A stretch of 61,424 nt of DNA, from positions 1-61,424 of the forward strand of contig JAFYEZ010000027.1 of assembly GCA_017544005.1 (NCBI GenBank), read 5' to 3'. The notes under the pieces are model-generated. The model had not been told where the DNA came from. It made no database searches and worked only from the letters and a program-made list of their open reading frames with translations. The stretch comes from Bacteroidales bacterium (GTDB taxonomy: Bacteria; Bacteroidota; Bacteroidia; Bacteroidales; UBA932). A program made the translations under genes and the position numbers. Shown piece by piece: positions 25,984 through 34,980 of this stretch (its first letter is position 1; each line of letters opens with the position of its first letter).

Positions 25984-26046
25984 CTCATTTATTGGGATTG
26001 TACATTCAGAAAGATTTCGCGAATTTTGCGCCGTTAAACGCAAGAA

Positions 26047-28377
26047 ATGACACTCGACTCCCTTCATCCCGGCGATTGCGCCCGTATTCTGGCTATCGGA
26101 GGCAAAGGAGCGCTCCGGCAGCACCTGCTGGATATGGGCCTGATTCCGGGCACCCTGCTCAAGTGCACCAAACTGGCGCCGCTCGGAGATCCGATGCAGC
26201 TGCTCGTCAGCGGGTACTCCCTCTCCCTGCGCAGGGCGGATGCCGCACGGATTCAAATCCAGCCTGCGGCTTACGAAGAGCCCCGGCCGGAAGCGGAGGA
26301 TCTCTCGGAACAGAGCCTCTCGCACCCGGGACTCGGGGAAGGGGGAAAGTATCATCAGAAAGAACACGAGATGGCGGTGCCCAAGGAGGAGACGCTGACC
26401 TTTGCCCTGGCCGGCAATCAGAACTGCGGAAAAACCACCCTGTTCAACCAGCTGACCGGATCGAACCAGCACGTCGGAAACTTCCCGGGCGTGACGGTGG
26501 ACCGCAAGGACGGCGTCATCCGCAACCATCCGGAGACCCGGATTACCGACCTGCCCGGCATCTACTCGCTGGCCCCTTATACTTCGGAGGAGCGGGTGGC
26601 GCGTGATTTTATCCTCAAGGAGAAGCCCCACGCCATCATCAACATCCTGGATGCCAGCAATATCGAACGCAATCTATACCTGACCATGCAGCTGATGGAA
26701 CTCGAAGTTCCCATGGTGCTGGCCCTCAATATGATGGACGAGGTTCGCGGAAACGGCGGCTCGATCCGCATCAACGAACTCGAGGCGATTCTCGGTCTGC
26801 CGGTCGTCCCCATCTCCGCGGTCCGCAACGAAGGCGTCGAGGAGCTGGTGGAACACGCCATCCATATCGCCCGCTACCAGGAGAAACCCGCCCGGCAGGA
26901 CTTCTGCGACAAAGAGGATTACGGCGGCGCGGTACACCGCTGCCTGCATGGCATCATGCACCTGATTGAAGACCACGCGCTTCAGGCGGGGCTTCCCGTC
27001 CGCTATGCCGCCAGCCGGCTGATCGACGGCGACCCGCAGGTAGAAGAAGAGCTCCGGCTCGAGGAGAACGAGAAGGAGATGATCGAGCACATCATCCGCC
27101 AGATGGAGGAGGAGCGCGGCCTGGACCGCAATGCGGCGATGGCCGACATGCGTTTCTCGTTCATCCGCCGGCTCTGCCGCAAAACGGTGGTCAAACCCCA
27201 CGAAAGCAAGGAGTTGCGCCGCAGCCGCCGGATCGACCGCGTGCTCACCGGAAAGTGGACGGCCATTCCGATCTTCATCGCGGTGATTTCGCTCGTCATC
27301 TGGCTGGCCATCGATGTGCTCGGGGCGCCGCTGCAGGAGTTGCTTGCCAGCGGTATCGCGCAACTGGGCGAGGTCACTTCCGCAGCGATGGCCCGTTGGG
27401 GGGTATTGCCAGCCGTGCGGTCGCTGGTGGTGGATGGCATCTTCGGAGGCGTCGGCACCGTCATCAGTTTTGTCCCGATTATCGTCATCCTGTTCTTCTT
27501 CCTTTCGATGCTGGAAGACAGCGGCTATATGGCCCGCGTGGCTTTTGTCAGCGACCGACTGCTCCGCCACCTGGGCCTCAGCGGCCACAGCATCGTTCCG
27601 CTGCTCATCGGATTCGGTTGCTCCGTGCCTGCCGTAATGGCAACCCGCACGCTTCCCTCCGCCCATGACCGGCGGCTGACCATCCTGCTGACGCCCTTTA
27701 TGAGCTGTTCAGCCAAGATTCCCATCTATGCATTCTTCACCAGTACCTTCTTTCCGGGCCATGGCGGGTTGGTGTTGGTGATTTTATATCTTTCTGCGAT
27801 TCTCGCCGGCATCCTGCTGGCACTGCTCTCGAAGTGGCTCCACCCCCAGCGTGAGGCGGCGCCCTTCGTGATGGAACTGCCCAACTACCGTCTCCCGGGG
27901 CTGAAAAACACAGGCCATCTGCTCTGGGACAAGACAAAAGATTTCCTCCAGCGGGCATTTACCGTCATTTTCGTCGCGTCCATTGTCATCTGGTTCCTGC
28001 AGTCATTCGACTTCAAGATGCAGTTTGTCAATGGGGAAGGGAGCATGCTTGCCTGGATAGCCGGTGTGATCGAACCGGTTTTCCGTCCGCTCGGACTGGG
28101 AGACTGGCGCATCGTGACGGCGCTCATCACCGGCTTCCTGGCCAAGGAGAGCGTCGTCTCCACGATGCAGGTGCTCGGCGTTTCCGCCGCCCTGACCCCG
28201 CTCACCGCTGCGGCGATGCTGGCATTCTGCCTGCTCTATACCCCGTGTGTCGCGGCCGTCGCCGCCGTCAAGCGGGAACTGGGCCGGCGGCTGGCTCTCT
28301 GGATGGTTCTTTTCCAGTGCACCATCGCCTGGCTGGCCGGCTGGCTGGTTTATCTGCTGGGCGGCTTGTTCTGCTAA
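26047..28377 (+). CDS. feoB: Fused ferrous iron transporter FeoAB
   Basis: This 776-residue protein joins an SH3-like FeoA domain (1-73) to FeoB by a linker of about 40 residues. The G domain has G1 GNQNCGKT (123-130), FPGVTVDRKDG, DLPGIYS and NMMD. The membrane part has the two Gate regions, including LIGFGCSVPAVMATRTL and FMSCSAKIPIYAFF with the conserved cysteines. It takes up Fe(II) across the inner membrane. FeoA-FeoB fusion is common in Bacteroidetes. A Cys-rich small protein gene follows after 15 bases. Confidence 0.95.
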   Translation: MTLDSLHPGDCARILAIGGKGALRQHLLDMGLIPGTLLKCTKLAPLGDPMQLLVSGYSLSLRRADAARIQIQPAAYEEPRPEAEDLSEQSLSHPGLGEGGKYHQKEHEMAVPKEETLTFALAGNQNCGKTTLFNQLTGSNQHVGNFPGVTVDRKDGVIRNHPETRITDLPGIYSLAPYTSEERVARDFILKEKPHAIINILDASNIERNLYLTMQLMELEVPMVLALNMMDEVRGNGGSIRINELEAILGLPVVPISAVRNEGVEELVEHAIHIARYQEKPARQDFCDKEDYGGAVHRCLHGIMHLIEDHALQAGLPVRYAASRLIDGDPQVEEELRLEENEKEMIEHIIRQMEEERGLDRNAAMADMRFSFIRRLCRKTVVKPHESKELRRSRRIDRVLTGKWTAIPIFIAVISLVIWLAIDVLGAPLQELLASGIAQLGEVTSAAMARWGVLPAVRSLVVDGIFGGVGTVISFVPIIVILFFFLSMLEDSGYMARVAFVSDRLLRHLGLSGHSIVPLLIGFGCSVPAVMATRTLPSAHDRRLTILLTPFMSCSAKIPIYAFFTSTFFPGHGGLVLVILYLSAILAGILLALLSKWLHPQREAAPFVMELPNYRLPGLKNTGHLLWDKTKDFLQRAFTVIFVASIVIWFLQSFDFKMQFVNGEGSMLAWIAGVIEPVFRPLGLGDWRIVTALITGFLAKESVVSTMQVLGVSAALTPLTAAAMLAFCLLYTPCVAAVAAVKRELGRRLALWMVLFQCTIAWLAGWLVYLLGGLFC

Positions 28378-28392
28378 TCCCCCGCTTCCGCC

Positions 28393-28539
28393 ATGAACCT
28401 CCCTACCCTGATTGTACTGATTGCCCTCGCCGGCCTGCTGGCGGCGGTGCTGGTCAGCTTGCGCAGAAAGCGCCGCTGCGGGAACGGCTGCGGAAACTGC
28501 CCCTTTGCCGAAGGGTGCGGACGGAGGAAAACGCCTTAA
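28393..28539 (+). CDS. FeoB-associated Cys-rich membrane protein
   Basis: This 48-residue protein has one membrane helix (LIVLIALAGLLAAVLVSL) and a cytoplasmic tail with CGNGCGNCPFAEGC, four cysteines in a compact cluster. The family usually lies right after feoB, as here. A role in Fe(II) delivery or FeoB assembly is presumed but not shown. Its stop codon overlaps the end of the convergent PAP2 gene by 4 bases. Confidence 0.88.
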   Translation: MNLPTLIVLIALAGLLAAVLVSLRRKRRCGNGCGNCPFAEGCGRRKTP

Positions 28540-29273
28540 CGCTTGCGATTCATCTCCCGCTGAGCACGGCGGAAGGCCTTCTGCCAGGTGCGCTCGCCGG
28601 AGAGACGGGCATAAGCGGCACTGGCGGCCAGGCGGGCTGCATCAATGTCTGACTGAAAATGAAAGCCCACGATCGTGCGGCTCTGTCCCAGTTCATAGCC
28701 AACCTTGAGAATCTCCTCCTGGTGCGCCGGATCGAGGGCCGCGAGGGTCAGGGCCGCCATCCAGAAACGAATGGTGTGTCCTGACGGATAGGAAGTAAAG
28801 TCATCCTTCGCCTCTTTCTCGGGAATCGGTGTCGGCTCATTGAAGTATTGATACGGCCGCATCCGATGGAACTTGTCCTTGGCGGTGGTGACGGTCAGGC
28901 GGGCTGTCGTGATGGTCCGGAAGAGGAAATCGGCCGTAACCGGATAGTTTTCCGGAGTAAAATCCCGCTCCATCACGGCGCCGAAACGCTTCATGACGAC
29001 ATCGATCTTGGTTTTGGCATCCCGCACCGCCTGTTCGCCGCAGGGCGTTCCGCGAAGCGCTTTCCCCTGTTCATAAACCAGACTGTCCAGGCAGAAGGCG
29101 GGCGAACCGTTGACGGGCGGATCGGGCAGGAAGCGGGAGGCATCGGGCATCTGTTCGACCGTCAGGAAATAGCGGGCCTTTTCAACGACATTGGAAGACT
29201 GGGAAAAAAGCGGAGCGGCTGGCAGGAGCAGCAGGAACGCCAGGAGGGCGCAGGCGAATCGGTTCGGTTTCAT
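28536..29273 (-). CDS. PAP2 family acid phosphatase, class A type
   Basis: This 245-residue protein has a signal peptide (ALLAFLLLLPAAPLFSQ) and all three PAP2 motifs: KDKFHRMRP (KX6RP), YPSGHT and SRTIVGFHFQSD (SRX5HXXXD). The lack of further membrane helices and the FLPDPP-like opening match periplasmic class A non-specific acid phosphatases. It probably releases phosphate from nucleotides or other monoesters. Expressed from the TATCTTTG box at 29293-29300. Confidence 0.92.
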   Translation of the reverse strand: MKPNRFACALLAFLLLLPAAPLFSQSSNVVEKARYFLTVEQMPDASRFLPDPPVNGSPAFCLDSLVYEQGKALRGTPCGEQAVRDAKTKIDVVMKRFGAVMERDFTPENYPVTADFLFRTITTARLTVTTAKDKFHRMRPYQYFNEPTPIPEKEAKDDFTSYPSGHTIRFWMAALTLAALDPAHQEEILKVGYELGQSRTIVGFHFQSDIDAARLAASAAYARLSGERTWQKAFRRAQREMNRKR

Positions 29274-29292
29274 CGTTCAGGAATTATCCTTG

Positions 29293-29300
29293 CAAAGATA
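29293..29300 (-). promoter_or_regulatory. Promoter -7 box of the PAP2 phosphatase gene
   Basis: The minus-strand sequence TATCTTTG lies 19 bases before the ATG at 29273, in a divergent gap shared with the gene starting at 29341. Confidence 0.65.
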
Positions 29301-29319
29301 AGGATTCCCCGAAAAAGGT

Positions 29320-29327
29320 TATCTTTG
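29320..29327 (+). promoter_or_regulatory. Promoter -7 box of the BPL_N-like gene
   Basis: The sequence TATCTTTG ends 13 bases before the ATG at 29341. If transcription starts about 7 bases on, the leader is very short, so the next Met codon (29347) is a possible alternative start. Confidence 0.65.
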
Positions 29328-29340
29328 TGGAAACAAACAA

Positions 29341-30702
29341 ATGACTATGACTGTTCATTCCCTCCGGCGCTCCGCCCGCATTGCGGCGCTCGTCCTGCTT
29401 GCTGCCCTGATGGCCGTCCCGACGGCTGAGGCCCGCAAGAAGAAAAAAGCCGAAGAACCGGCCAAGGTTCAAACCCACGACAAAGGTTATTACAAGGATA
29501 TCTGGATGGACAGCGGAATCGGTGTCACCTCCCGCAAGGATCTGCCGGCCGCCCGCTATCTGGGCCTGGAAATCGAGGCCCTCGTCACCGCCCCGAAGAA
29601 GGAACTTTCCTATATCGATACCGTCGTCCAGAATGAAGTCCTTCTGGGCAACCCGCTCGACGAGAACGGAATCCTGCTCTATCCCGACGGCGCGCCGCGC
29701 TTCCGCTGCATCTATATGAACGGAGGCAATGCACAGGCGCTCTCCCGTCCGCTCGGTGACCGCGGCCGTCAGATTTTCAAGGACTTTATCCATGGGGGCG
29801 GAAGCTACGTGGGCAGCTGTGCCGGCGCCTTCTTCGCCACCCAGTATAAACTGATGGATGAAGGCGTGCAGGACTTCGGCCCCAACTATATCGGCATCTG
29901 GCCGGGCGTCGTGCGCAATACGAACGTCACCAACAAGACCCATGGCGTCCGCGTGGATCCGGGCTCCCCGCTGCTCAAATACTACGACTTCGGCGGAGAC
30001 AACTACGTGGCTGAGGTCTTTCACAATGGCGGCTGCTACGGCATCGTGGACACCCTCTGGCCCGCAGCCGGCGAAGTGCTGGCCCGCTACGACATCTCGA
30101 TGATCGACCCGCAGCCCAAGCGTCAATTCGACGGCACCCCGGTCATCTGGTCCGTCAAGGAGAAGGAGGAATGGGGCCGCGTCATCTCCTGCGGTTCCCA
30201 CCCGGAAGGCGCCACTTCCGGCGACCGGTTGCACCTGATGAGCGCCATGCTGCTCTACGCCATGGAAGGCAATGCGCCCGCCCGCGTGAAAGGGGCCCTC
30301 ACGATCGGGGAACCGCGCCGGATGGATCAATGCACCCACGACGCCAATCCCGCCTTCACCCGGATCGGCGACCGCCAGTACCATCACTTCACGGTAGAGG
30401 TACCCGAAGGGCTTGACACGCTGAAGATCCAGCTGAGCGGCGTGGCGGCTGAAAACAACTACGATTTCTATCTGTTTGCGAACCCGGGTGACTTCGCCTT
30501 CCGGGAAAATGCCAAGTATCAGCTCATTTCGCTCGGCATGGACAAGACGCTGAAGATCCCCGCTCCCAAAGCCGGACTGTATTATATCTCCGTCTTCTGC
30601 GCCACCACGGTAACGGCTGTCGAGACGGACAAGGGTACCCGCTACATGGGCCGTGTGGATGTCCTCAACGGCGTTCCTTACGAGATTCGCGTATGGCACT
30701 GA
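29341..30702 (+). CDS. Secreted BPL_N-like amidotransferase-fold protein with C-terminal PPC-like domain
   Basis: This 453-residue protein has a signal peptide (IAALVLLAALMAVPTAEA). A class I glutamine-amidotransferase-like domain follows (about 60-310), with the nucleophile elbow GSCAGAFFA and a later CGSHPEG that can supply the catalytic His-Glu. This matches the domain found at the N-terminus of yeast biotin-protein ligase. The last 110 residues (HHFTVEVPEGLDTLKIQLSG ...) look like a bacterial pre-peptidase C-terminal beta domain. Its extracytoplasmic place implies a role other than glutamine-dependent amidation; substrate unknown. It overlaps the next gene by 10 bases. Confidence 0.7.
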   Translation: MTMTVHSLRRSARIAALVLLAALMAVPTAEARKKKKAEEPAKVQTHDKGYYKDIWMDSGIGVTSRKDLPAARYLGLEIEALVTAPKKELSYIDTVVQNEVLLGNPLDENGILLYPDGAPRFRCIYMNGGNAQALSRPLGDRGRQIFKDFIHGGGSYVGSCAGAFFATQYKLMDEGVQDFGPNYIGIWPGVVRNTNVTNKTHGVRVDPGSPLLKYYDFGGDNYVAEVFHNGGCYGIVDTLWPAAGEVLARYDISMIDPQPKRQFDGTPVIWSVKEKEEWGRVISCGSHPEGATSGDRLHLMSAMLLYAMEGNAPARVKGALTIGEPRRMDQCTHDANPAFTRIGDRQYHHFTVEVPEGLDTLKIQLSGVAAENNYDFYLFANPGDFAFRENAKYQLISLGMDKTLKIPAPKAGLYYISVFCATTVTAVETDKGTRYMGRVDVLNGVPYEIRVWH

Positions 30703-31205
30703 TCAAGACCGTCTGCGGCCTGACGCCCCGCTGGGGGCGTGACTGCTATTTCAGCGAGAACGCCACCCTCGTGGGGGAGGTGACCCTTGGAGACGAGTGC
30801 TCCGTCTGGTTCAATGCCGTCATTCGCGGCGACGTGGCTCCGATCCGCATCGGCGACCGGACCAACGTCCAGGACGGCGCCTGCATTCATGTGACCTACC
30901 AGACCGGCCCGACGAATATCGGCAACGATGTCTCCATCGGCCACAACGCCACGGTGCACGCCTGCACCATCCACGACGGTGCGCTCATCGGCATGGGCGC
31001 CACGCTACTCGATGGCTGCGAAGTGGGCGAGGAGGCGGTCGTAGCAGGCGGTGCGCTGGTGCTGCAGAACACCAAAATCGGCCCTGGAGAACTCTGGGGC
31101 GGCGTACCGGCCAAGTTTATCAAGATGGCACGCGAAGGCCAGGCCCGCAGTTTTGCGGAGCACTACGTGGGCTATTCCAAATGGTATCTGGCTGAGGAAG
31201 ACTAA
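30693..31205 (+). CDS. Gamma-type carbonic anhydrase family protein
   Basis: This 170-residue left-handed beta-helix protein has hexapeptide repeats from VTLGDECSVWFNAVIRGD onward. Histidines are placed like the zinc ligands of gamma carbonic anhydrases (ACIHV and GHNATVHAC), and the closing helix is GVPAKFIKMAREG. Many such proteins (YrdA/PaaY-like) have weak or other activity. It begins inside the stop region of the previous gene, so the two are co-translated. Confidence 0.88.
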   Translation: MALIKTVCGLTPRWGRDCYFSENATLVGEVTLGDECSVWFNAVIRGDVAPIRIGDRTNVQDGACIHVTYQTGPTNIGNDVSIGHNATVHACTIHDGALIGMGATLLDGCEVGEEAVVAGGALVLQNTKIGPGELWGGVPAKFIKMAREGQARSFAEHYVGYSKWYLAEED

Positions 31206-31627
31206 AGCCGCGTCATCGTCATCGCCACTTCAACGGCGGTGCCGTAGTCGTAGAACCAGAACAGATCGTTCGACAGGAACTGGTACATCCAGGTTCCGCT
31301 TTTCCGGAAGGCAAACCACTCAGGTGCGCCTTCCGGAATGGCATTATAGGTAAACCGAATGGATGAAGAAGAGATTACCTCGTAGGTTCCGCTGGCCTGA
31401 AAGCCGTCCGCCGTTGCGGTGAACGAGCCGTCCTCGCTGAAAGACATCGTTTTATAGTAAACACCTTCCCCCTGCTTGTCCAGCACGGTGAAGGCGCCCT
31501 CTATCTTCGTAGAGCCGGAGGTCATCCCCCACTCCCCGAGGAGTCTGGATTCGCTTTTGGGCGAAACGCAGGAGATAGCAAGCACCATCGCGACCCCGAG
31601 GAGCGCGCACCGGAGGCAGCTCTTCAT
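31202..31627 (-). CDS. Lipocalin-like lipoprotein, last gene of the alarmone/partner-switch operon
   Basis: This 141-residue protein has a lipoprotein signal (ALLGVAMVLAISC, Cys 20). The mature part contains LLGEWGMTSG, GSFTATADGFQASGTYEV and a C-terminal VAMTMTRL strand. The opening GEW plus successive strands resemble small lipocalin-like domains of Bacteroidetes, but the family call is tentative. It lies 6 bases after the STAS gene and its stop overlaps the convergent carbonic anhydrase stop by 4 bases. Confidence 0.7.
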   Translation of the reverse strand: MKSCLRCALLGVAMVLAISCVSPKSESRLLGEWGMTSGSTKIEGAFTVLDKQGEGVYYKTMSFSEDGSFTATADGFQASGTYEVISSSSIRFTYNAIPEGAPEWFAFRKSGTWMYQFLSNDLFWFYDYGTAVEVAMTMTRL

Positions 31628-31633
31628 GGCGGG

Positions 31634-31936
31634 CTACTGGATCTCGAACAGGTTCAGGAATCCGGTCATCATGAAGACGCTCCGGATCTCGTTGCTGATG
31701 TGGCGGACGATAACCTTGCCGCCCTTTTCTGCAGCCGCCTTGCGGACGGTGAGGAAGATTCGGAGTCCGGAACTCGAAATGTAGGCCATCTCCGAGCAGT
31801 CGAGCACGACGACGCCCGAGGCGGCTTCAATCAGGGGTTCCAGGTCTTTTGCCACACCTGCGGAAGCCGGCGTGTCGAGTCGGCCGATCAGGCGTGCGAC
31901 CGTCTCATTGTCTTTTTTGGTGATAACTACTTCCAT
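31634..31936 (-). CDS. STAS domain anti-sigma factor antagonist
   Basis: This 100-residue single STAS domain shows the SpoIIAA/RsbV pattern: ARLIGRLDTPAS, VVVLDCSEMAYISSSGLRIF (phosphoacceptor Ser near residue 55) and VRHISNEIRSVFMMTGFLNLF. In partner switching, the unphosphorylated form binds an RsbW-type kinase and frees its target. The SpoIIE phosphatase encoded 6 bases upstream should dephosphorylate it, and the RsbW-like domain fused to that phosphatase may be its partner (inference). Confidence 0.92.
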   Translation of the reverse strand: MEVVITKKDNETVARLIGRLDTPASAGVAKDLEPLIEAASGVVVLDCSEMAYISSSGLRIFLTVRKAAAEKGGKVIVRHISNEIRSVFMMTGFLNLFEIQ

Positions 31937-31942
31937 CTTATA

Positions 31943-34153
31943 TCAGAAATTTTTTGTCATTGTCAGGATGTTTTTATTGCCGCGCCGCTCATAGTGGACG
32001 CTGTCCATAATCGTCCGCACGAGGTGGATGCCCAGGCCGCCAATGCGGCGGTCGCTCACGGAAGCGGTGGTATCGGCCGCCGGAGCCGCCGTCGGATCGA
32101 AGGGCTTGCCGCTGTCGGTCACGACAAACTCGATCCAATCTACCCCGACCCGGGCCAGGACGTCCACTTCCCCGGTCGTTCCCTGAGGATAGGCGTACAG
32201 AACGACGTTGGTTACCGCCTCCTCGAGGGCGAGGTTCAGGTTCAGCGTCTGGGAAAGATCCAGTTCGCGGTCCTTGGCGACGGCCTCGATGAATCCTTCA
32301 AGCTGAGAGATTTGGGACACCTCGTTGTGAAGCACGATCCGGTGCTCCGAGACGGCGGGAACCTGGATGGCGGAGGAATCCGCTCCGAGATAGTGGATAA
32401 AGAGCATGGTGAGGTCGTCGCTCTGCGGGGCATCCCCCACGAAGAGCCGGACCTGCCGGGAGATGTTCTTCAAGTGCTCTTCGGAAGACTTGCGCCCGTG
32501 AAGCACCTCCACTACGCGCTCCTCGCCGAACTGCTCTTTCTCTGCATTTTCCGCCTCGGTCAGGCCGTCGGTATAGAGGAAGATGGCATCGTCCCGGTTC
32601 AAGTCAATCTCCTGCTCGATAAAGACCATGCCCTGCATGACACCCAGCGGCAGGTTCGCCTCCACCGGAAGTTTGCGGATTTCGTCGGTCAGCAGCATCG
32701 GCGGATTGTGTCCGGCGTTGCAGTAGCACAGATGTGCGGTGGTCAGATCGAGCACGCCGCAGAAGAAGGTGACGAACATGCTGCTCTCGTTCATATCCGA
32801 CATGCTGTCATTCATCTGCGTCACGATCCGCCGCGGGGAGTCTTCATGGGCGGAAACGGTCCGGAACATCGTCCGGGTGACCGCCATCACGAGCGAGGCG
32901 GGAACGCCTTTTCCGCTCACGTCGCCGATGCAGAAGAAGAGTTTTTCGTCGCGGATATAGAAGTCATAGAGGTCGCCGCCCACCTCCTTGGCGGGAACGA
33001 TGGTGGCAGACATATCCAGGTCGCTGCGCTCGGGGAAAGGCGGGAAAATCTTGGGAACCATCGACATCTGAATGCCGCTGGCAATCTGGAGTTCCCGCAC
33101 CACGCGATCCTTGCGCTCGTTGAGTTCGCGGTAGCGGATCTGGCTTCGGGCCAGGAACCAGAGGATGAGGGCCAGCATCGCCAGACCGAGAATCTGCAAC
33201 AGGAAAACCATCCTGCCGATTCTGCGGATGCCGCTATAGATTTCCTCTTCCGGAATGACGATGGACATCGACCAGCCGGTTCGCTCGACCGGGGAGAAAT
33301 AGACGATGCTCGTCTTTCCGCCGTAATCCACGGCCATGCTGCCGGAGGCGCCGGAAAGCATCGTACGGGTCAGCTCTCCGAAGGTGGCGGTATCTTCCAT
33401 CTGGGAAACCAGTTCCCCGACGGTTGCCTGCATCACCAGCGACGAATCCGGGCAGACCATGATATGGCCGTCCCGGCTGATCATCATGCTGTAGGCGGTG
33501 GGATAGACCTTGACGTTGCCCACCAGATCGGTCAGCCAGTCCAGCGAAATGTCGGCGGTCAGCACGGCGGCCGTCCGGCCGCTGCGGTCTTTCACAGGCA
33601 CGGAATAGGTCGTCATCAGGACCTCTCCGCCACCGACATCAATATACGGTTCAGACCAGTAGCCGGCATCGAGTTCGATGGGTTTCGTAAACCATTCCTG
33701 CGAAGGATAATCGTAATCTTCCGTCGCAAGCGAACGGAAAACCAGCTCTCCTTCTTTTTTGAAAACGTAAGGCGAGAAAAGCTTGTGGCGGGGACTGTAG
33801 CCGGGCACCAGCGCGACGGTGGAACCCATCACGACCGGGTTGTCCTCCACAATCCGCTGGGCGACGCGGTGCAGGCTGTCCGGCACGGAGAGCGCCCACT
33901 GGGCAATCCAGATGCTGTTGCGGACAGCGGCTTCCGTCTGGTTGACGACATCCATGATCTGGTTGCGGGTGGCCTCCATCTGGCTTTCTGCACGCATCGA
34001 AGCCTCCTCTCGGATTCCTTTCTGGGAAAAATAATACTGAACAAGCGCCGTCGCCTCCAGCGTAGCCGCAGCAACGATCACGATCAGCAGGCCCAATCCG
34101 GCGGATTTCCGGATCTGCTTCAAATCGGTTAGCGTTTTCAGGGAATGTTTCAT
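31943..34153 (-). CDS. Sensor SpoIIE phosphatase fused to an RsbW-like kinase domain
   Basis: This 736-residue protein has an N-terminal helix (15-36), a Cache-type extracytoplasmic sensor (about 40-300), and a second helix (MVFLLQILGLAMLALILWFL). A short coiled coil leads to a SpoIIE PP2C domain with EVGGDLYDFY, IGDVSGKG and SDDLTML. The final 130 residues are a GHKL anti-sigma-type kinase with NLALEEAVTNVVLYAYP, DSGKPFDP and GGLGIHLV. Phosphatase and kinase for the same STAS target may thus lie in one protein. The ATG overlaps the preceding gene's stop by 4 bases. Confidence 0.9.
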   Translation of the reverse strand: MKHSLKTLTDLKQIRKSAGLGLLIVIVAAATLEATALVQYYFSQKGIREEASMRAESQMEATRNQIMDVVNQTEAAVRNSIWIAQWALSVPDSLHRVAQRIVEDNPVVMGSTVALVPGYSPRHKLFSPYVFKKEGELVFRSLATEDYDYPSQEWFTKPIELDAGYWSEPYIDVGGGEVLMTTYSVPVKDRSGRTAAVLTADISLDWLTDLVGNVKVYPTAYSMMISRDGHIMVCPDSSLVMQATVGELVSQMEDTATFGELTRTMLSGASGSMAVDYGGKTSIVYFSPVERTGWSMSIVIPEEEIYSGIRRIGRMVFLLQILGLAMLALILWFLARSQIRYRELNERKDRVVRELQIASGIQMSMVPKIFPPFPERSDLDMSATIVPAKEVGGDLYDFYIRDEKLFFCIGDVSGKGVPASLVMAVTRTMFRTVSAHEDSPRRIVTQMNDSMSDMNESSMFVTFFCGVLDLTTAHLCYCNAGHNPPMLLTDEIRKLPVEANLPLGVMQGMVFIEQEIDLNRDDAIFLYTDGLTEAENAEKEQFGEERVVEVLHGRKSSEEHLKNISRQVRLFVGDAPQSDDLTMLFIHYLGADSSAIQVPAVSEHRIVLHNEVSQISQLEGFIEAVAKDRELDLSQTLNLNLALEEAVTNVVLYAYPQGTTGEVDVLARVGVDWIEFVVTDSGKPFDPTAAPAADTTASVSDRRIGGLGIHLVRTIMDSVHYERRGNKNILTMTKNF

Positions 34154-34980
34154 AAGACGGAAGATAGTGCGTCACGGAAAACCGGCATCGGCTGGTTCAT
34201 GTCACGTTCGATGATCAAAGTTTTGAGGCCGGCATAGGGACGGATCTCCTCTTCGATGGCCGCCAGCGGGCGGTCCTCTCCGAAGTAAGCGGGCGCGAAT
34301 GCCCGCCAGAATTCGATGGCCAGGGCCTTGGGCATATGGAAAGTTTCCAGAATAAAAGGTTCCGGACTCAGGTTGCAGCAGAGATAGACCATGCCCACGT
34401 CGAAGAGATGGTTTCCGTAGCAGAAGTCGCCCAGGTCGATAAAATAGCGCTCTTCGCCCACGAAGATGGCGTTGCTGTACTGCAGATCGCCGTGGATGGC
34501 GGTCTCTTCGTCAGGGGTATCGGCGATAAAGCGGGCGATGCGGTCCTTCTCCCGGGTGGTAAAGAAGGGGCTCTCCGAAAGGAGGCGTCCGTAGCGGTCC
34601 TTGACATTTTCGAACTGCTTGACATCCACGCGGGTGGCATGCAGCTGGCGGCACATGGCCGCAAACTCGCCGGCATACTGCGCTACCTTTTCCGGATGGT
34701 CCGCCGTTGCGCGGGAATAGGATTTCTTGCCGACAATCCGATGGAAGCGAATTCCATAGCGGCCGTCTTCGGTCACCACGTATTCGCCGGGTTCGGGGGT
34801 CGGGATGCCCATGTCGTACACCTTGCGGGCCAGCAGCATCTCATCGAGCGGCTGTTGGATCTTGCCCGGGAAATAGAGTTTGAGCATCATGGTCGGATCA
34901 CTCTTGTGGTCGTAGCTCTCCCCGTTGGCGCCGCCGCCGGAGAGGACATAATCGTCGAGGTTTATCCTGATCGGGTCCAT
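34150..34980 (-). CDS. APH-fold phosphotransferase, TIGR02172-like
   Basis: This 276-residue protein has the aminoglycoside-phosphotransferase/choline-kinase fold: a truncated N-lobe (LSGGGANGESYDHK, MMLKLYFPG) and a C-lobe with the catalytic loop AIHGDLQYSNAIFV and metal-site FIDLGDFCYGN. It resembles the paralogous TIGR02172 group known from Fibrobacter and Bacteroidetes, whose substrate is unknown. Its place between an alarmone hydrolase (abutting stop) and a SpoIIE phosphatase (4-base overlap) suggests a signalling rather than drug-resistance role. Confidence 0.78.
   Translation of the reverse strand: MDPIRINLDDYVLSGGGANGESYDHKSDPTMMLKLYFPGKIQQPLDEMLLARKVYDMGIPTPEPGEYVVTEDGRYGIRFHRIVGKKSYSRATADHPEKVAQYAGEFAAMCRQLHATRVDVKQFENVKDRYGRLLSESPFFTTREKDRIARFIADTPDEETAIHGDLQYSNAIFVGEERYFIDLGDFCYGNHLFDVGMVYLCCNLSPEPFILETFHMPKALAIEFWRAFAPAYFGEDRPLAAIEEEIRPYAGLKTLIIERDMNQPMPVFRDALSSVL

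Noticed and set aside
25984-26046. A metal-responsive riboswitch before feoAB
   Set aside because: The remaining leader is only about 60 bases and shows no conserved riboswitch core.
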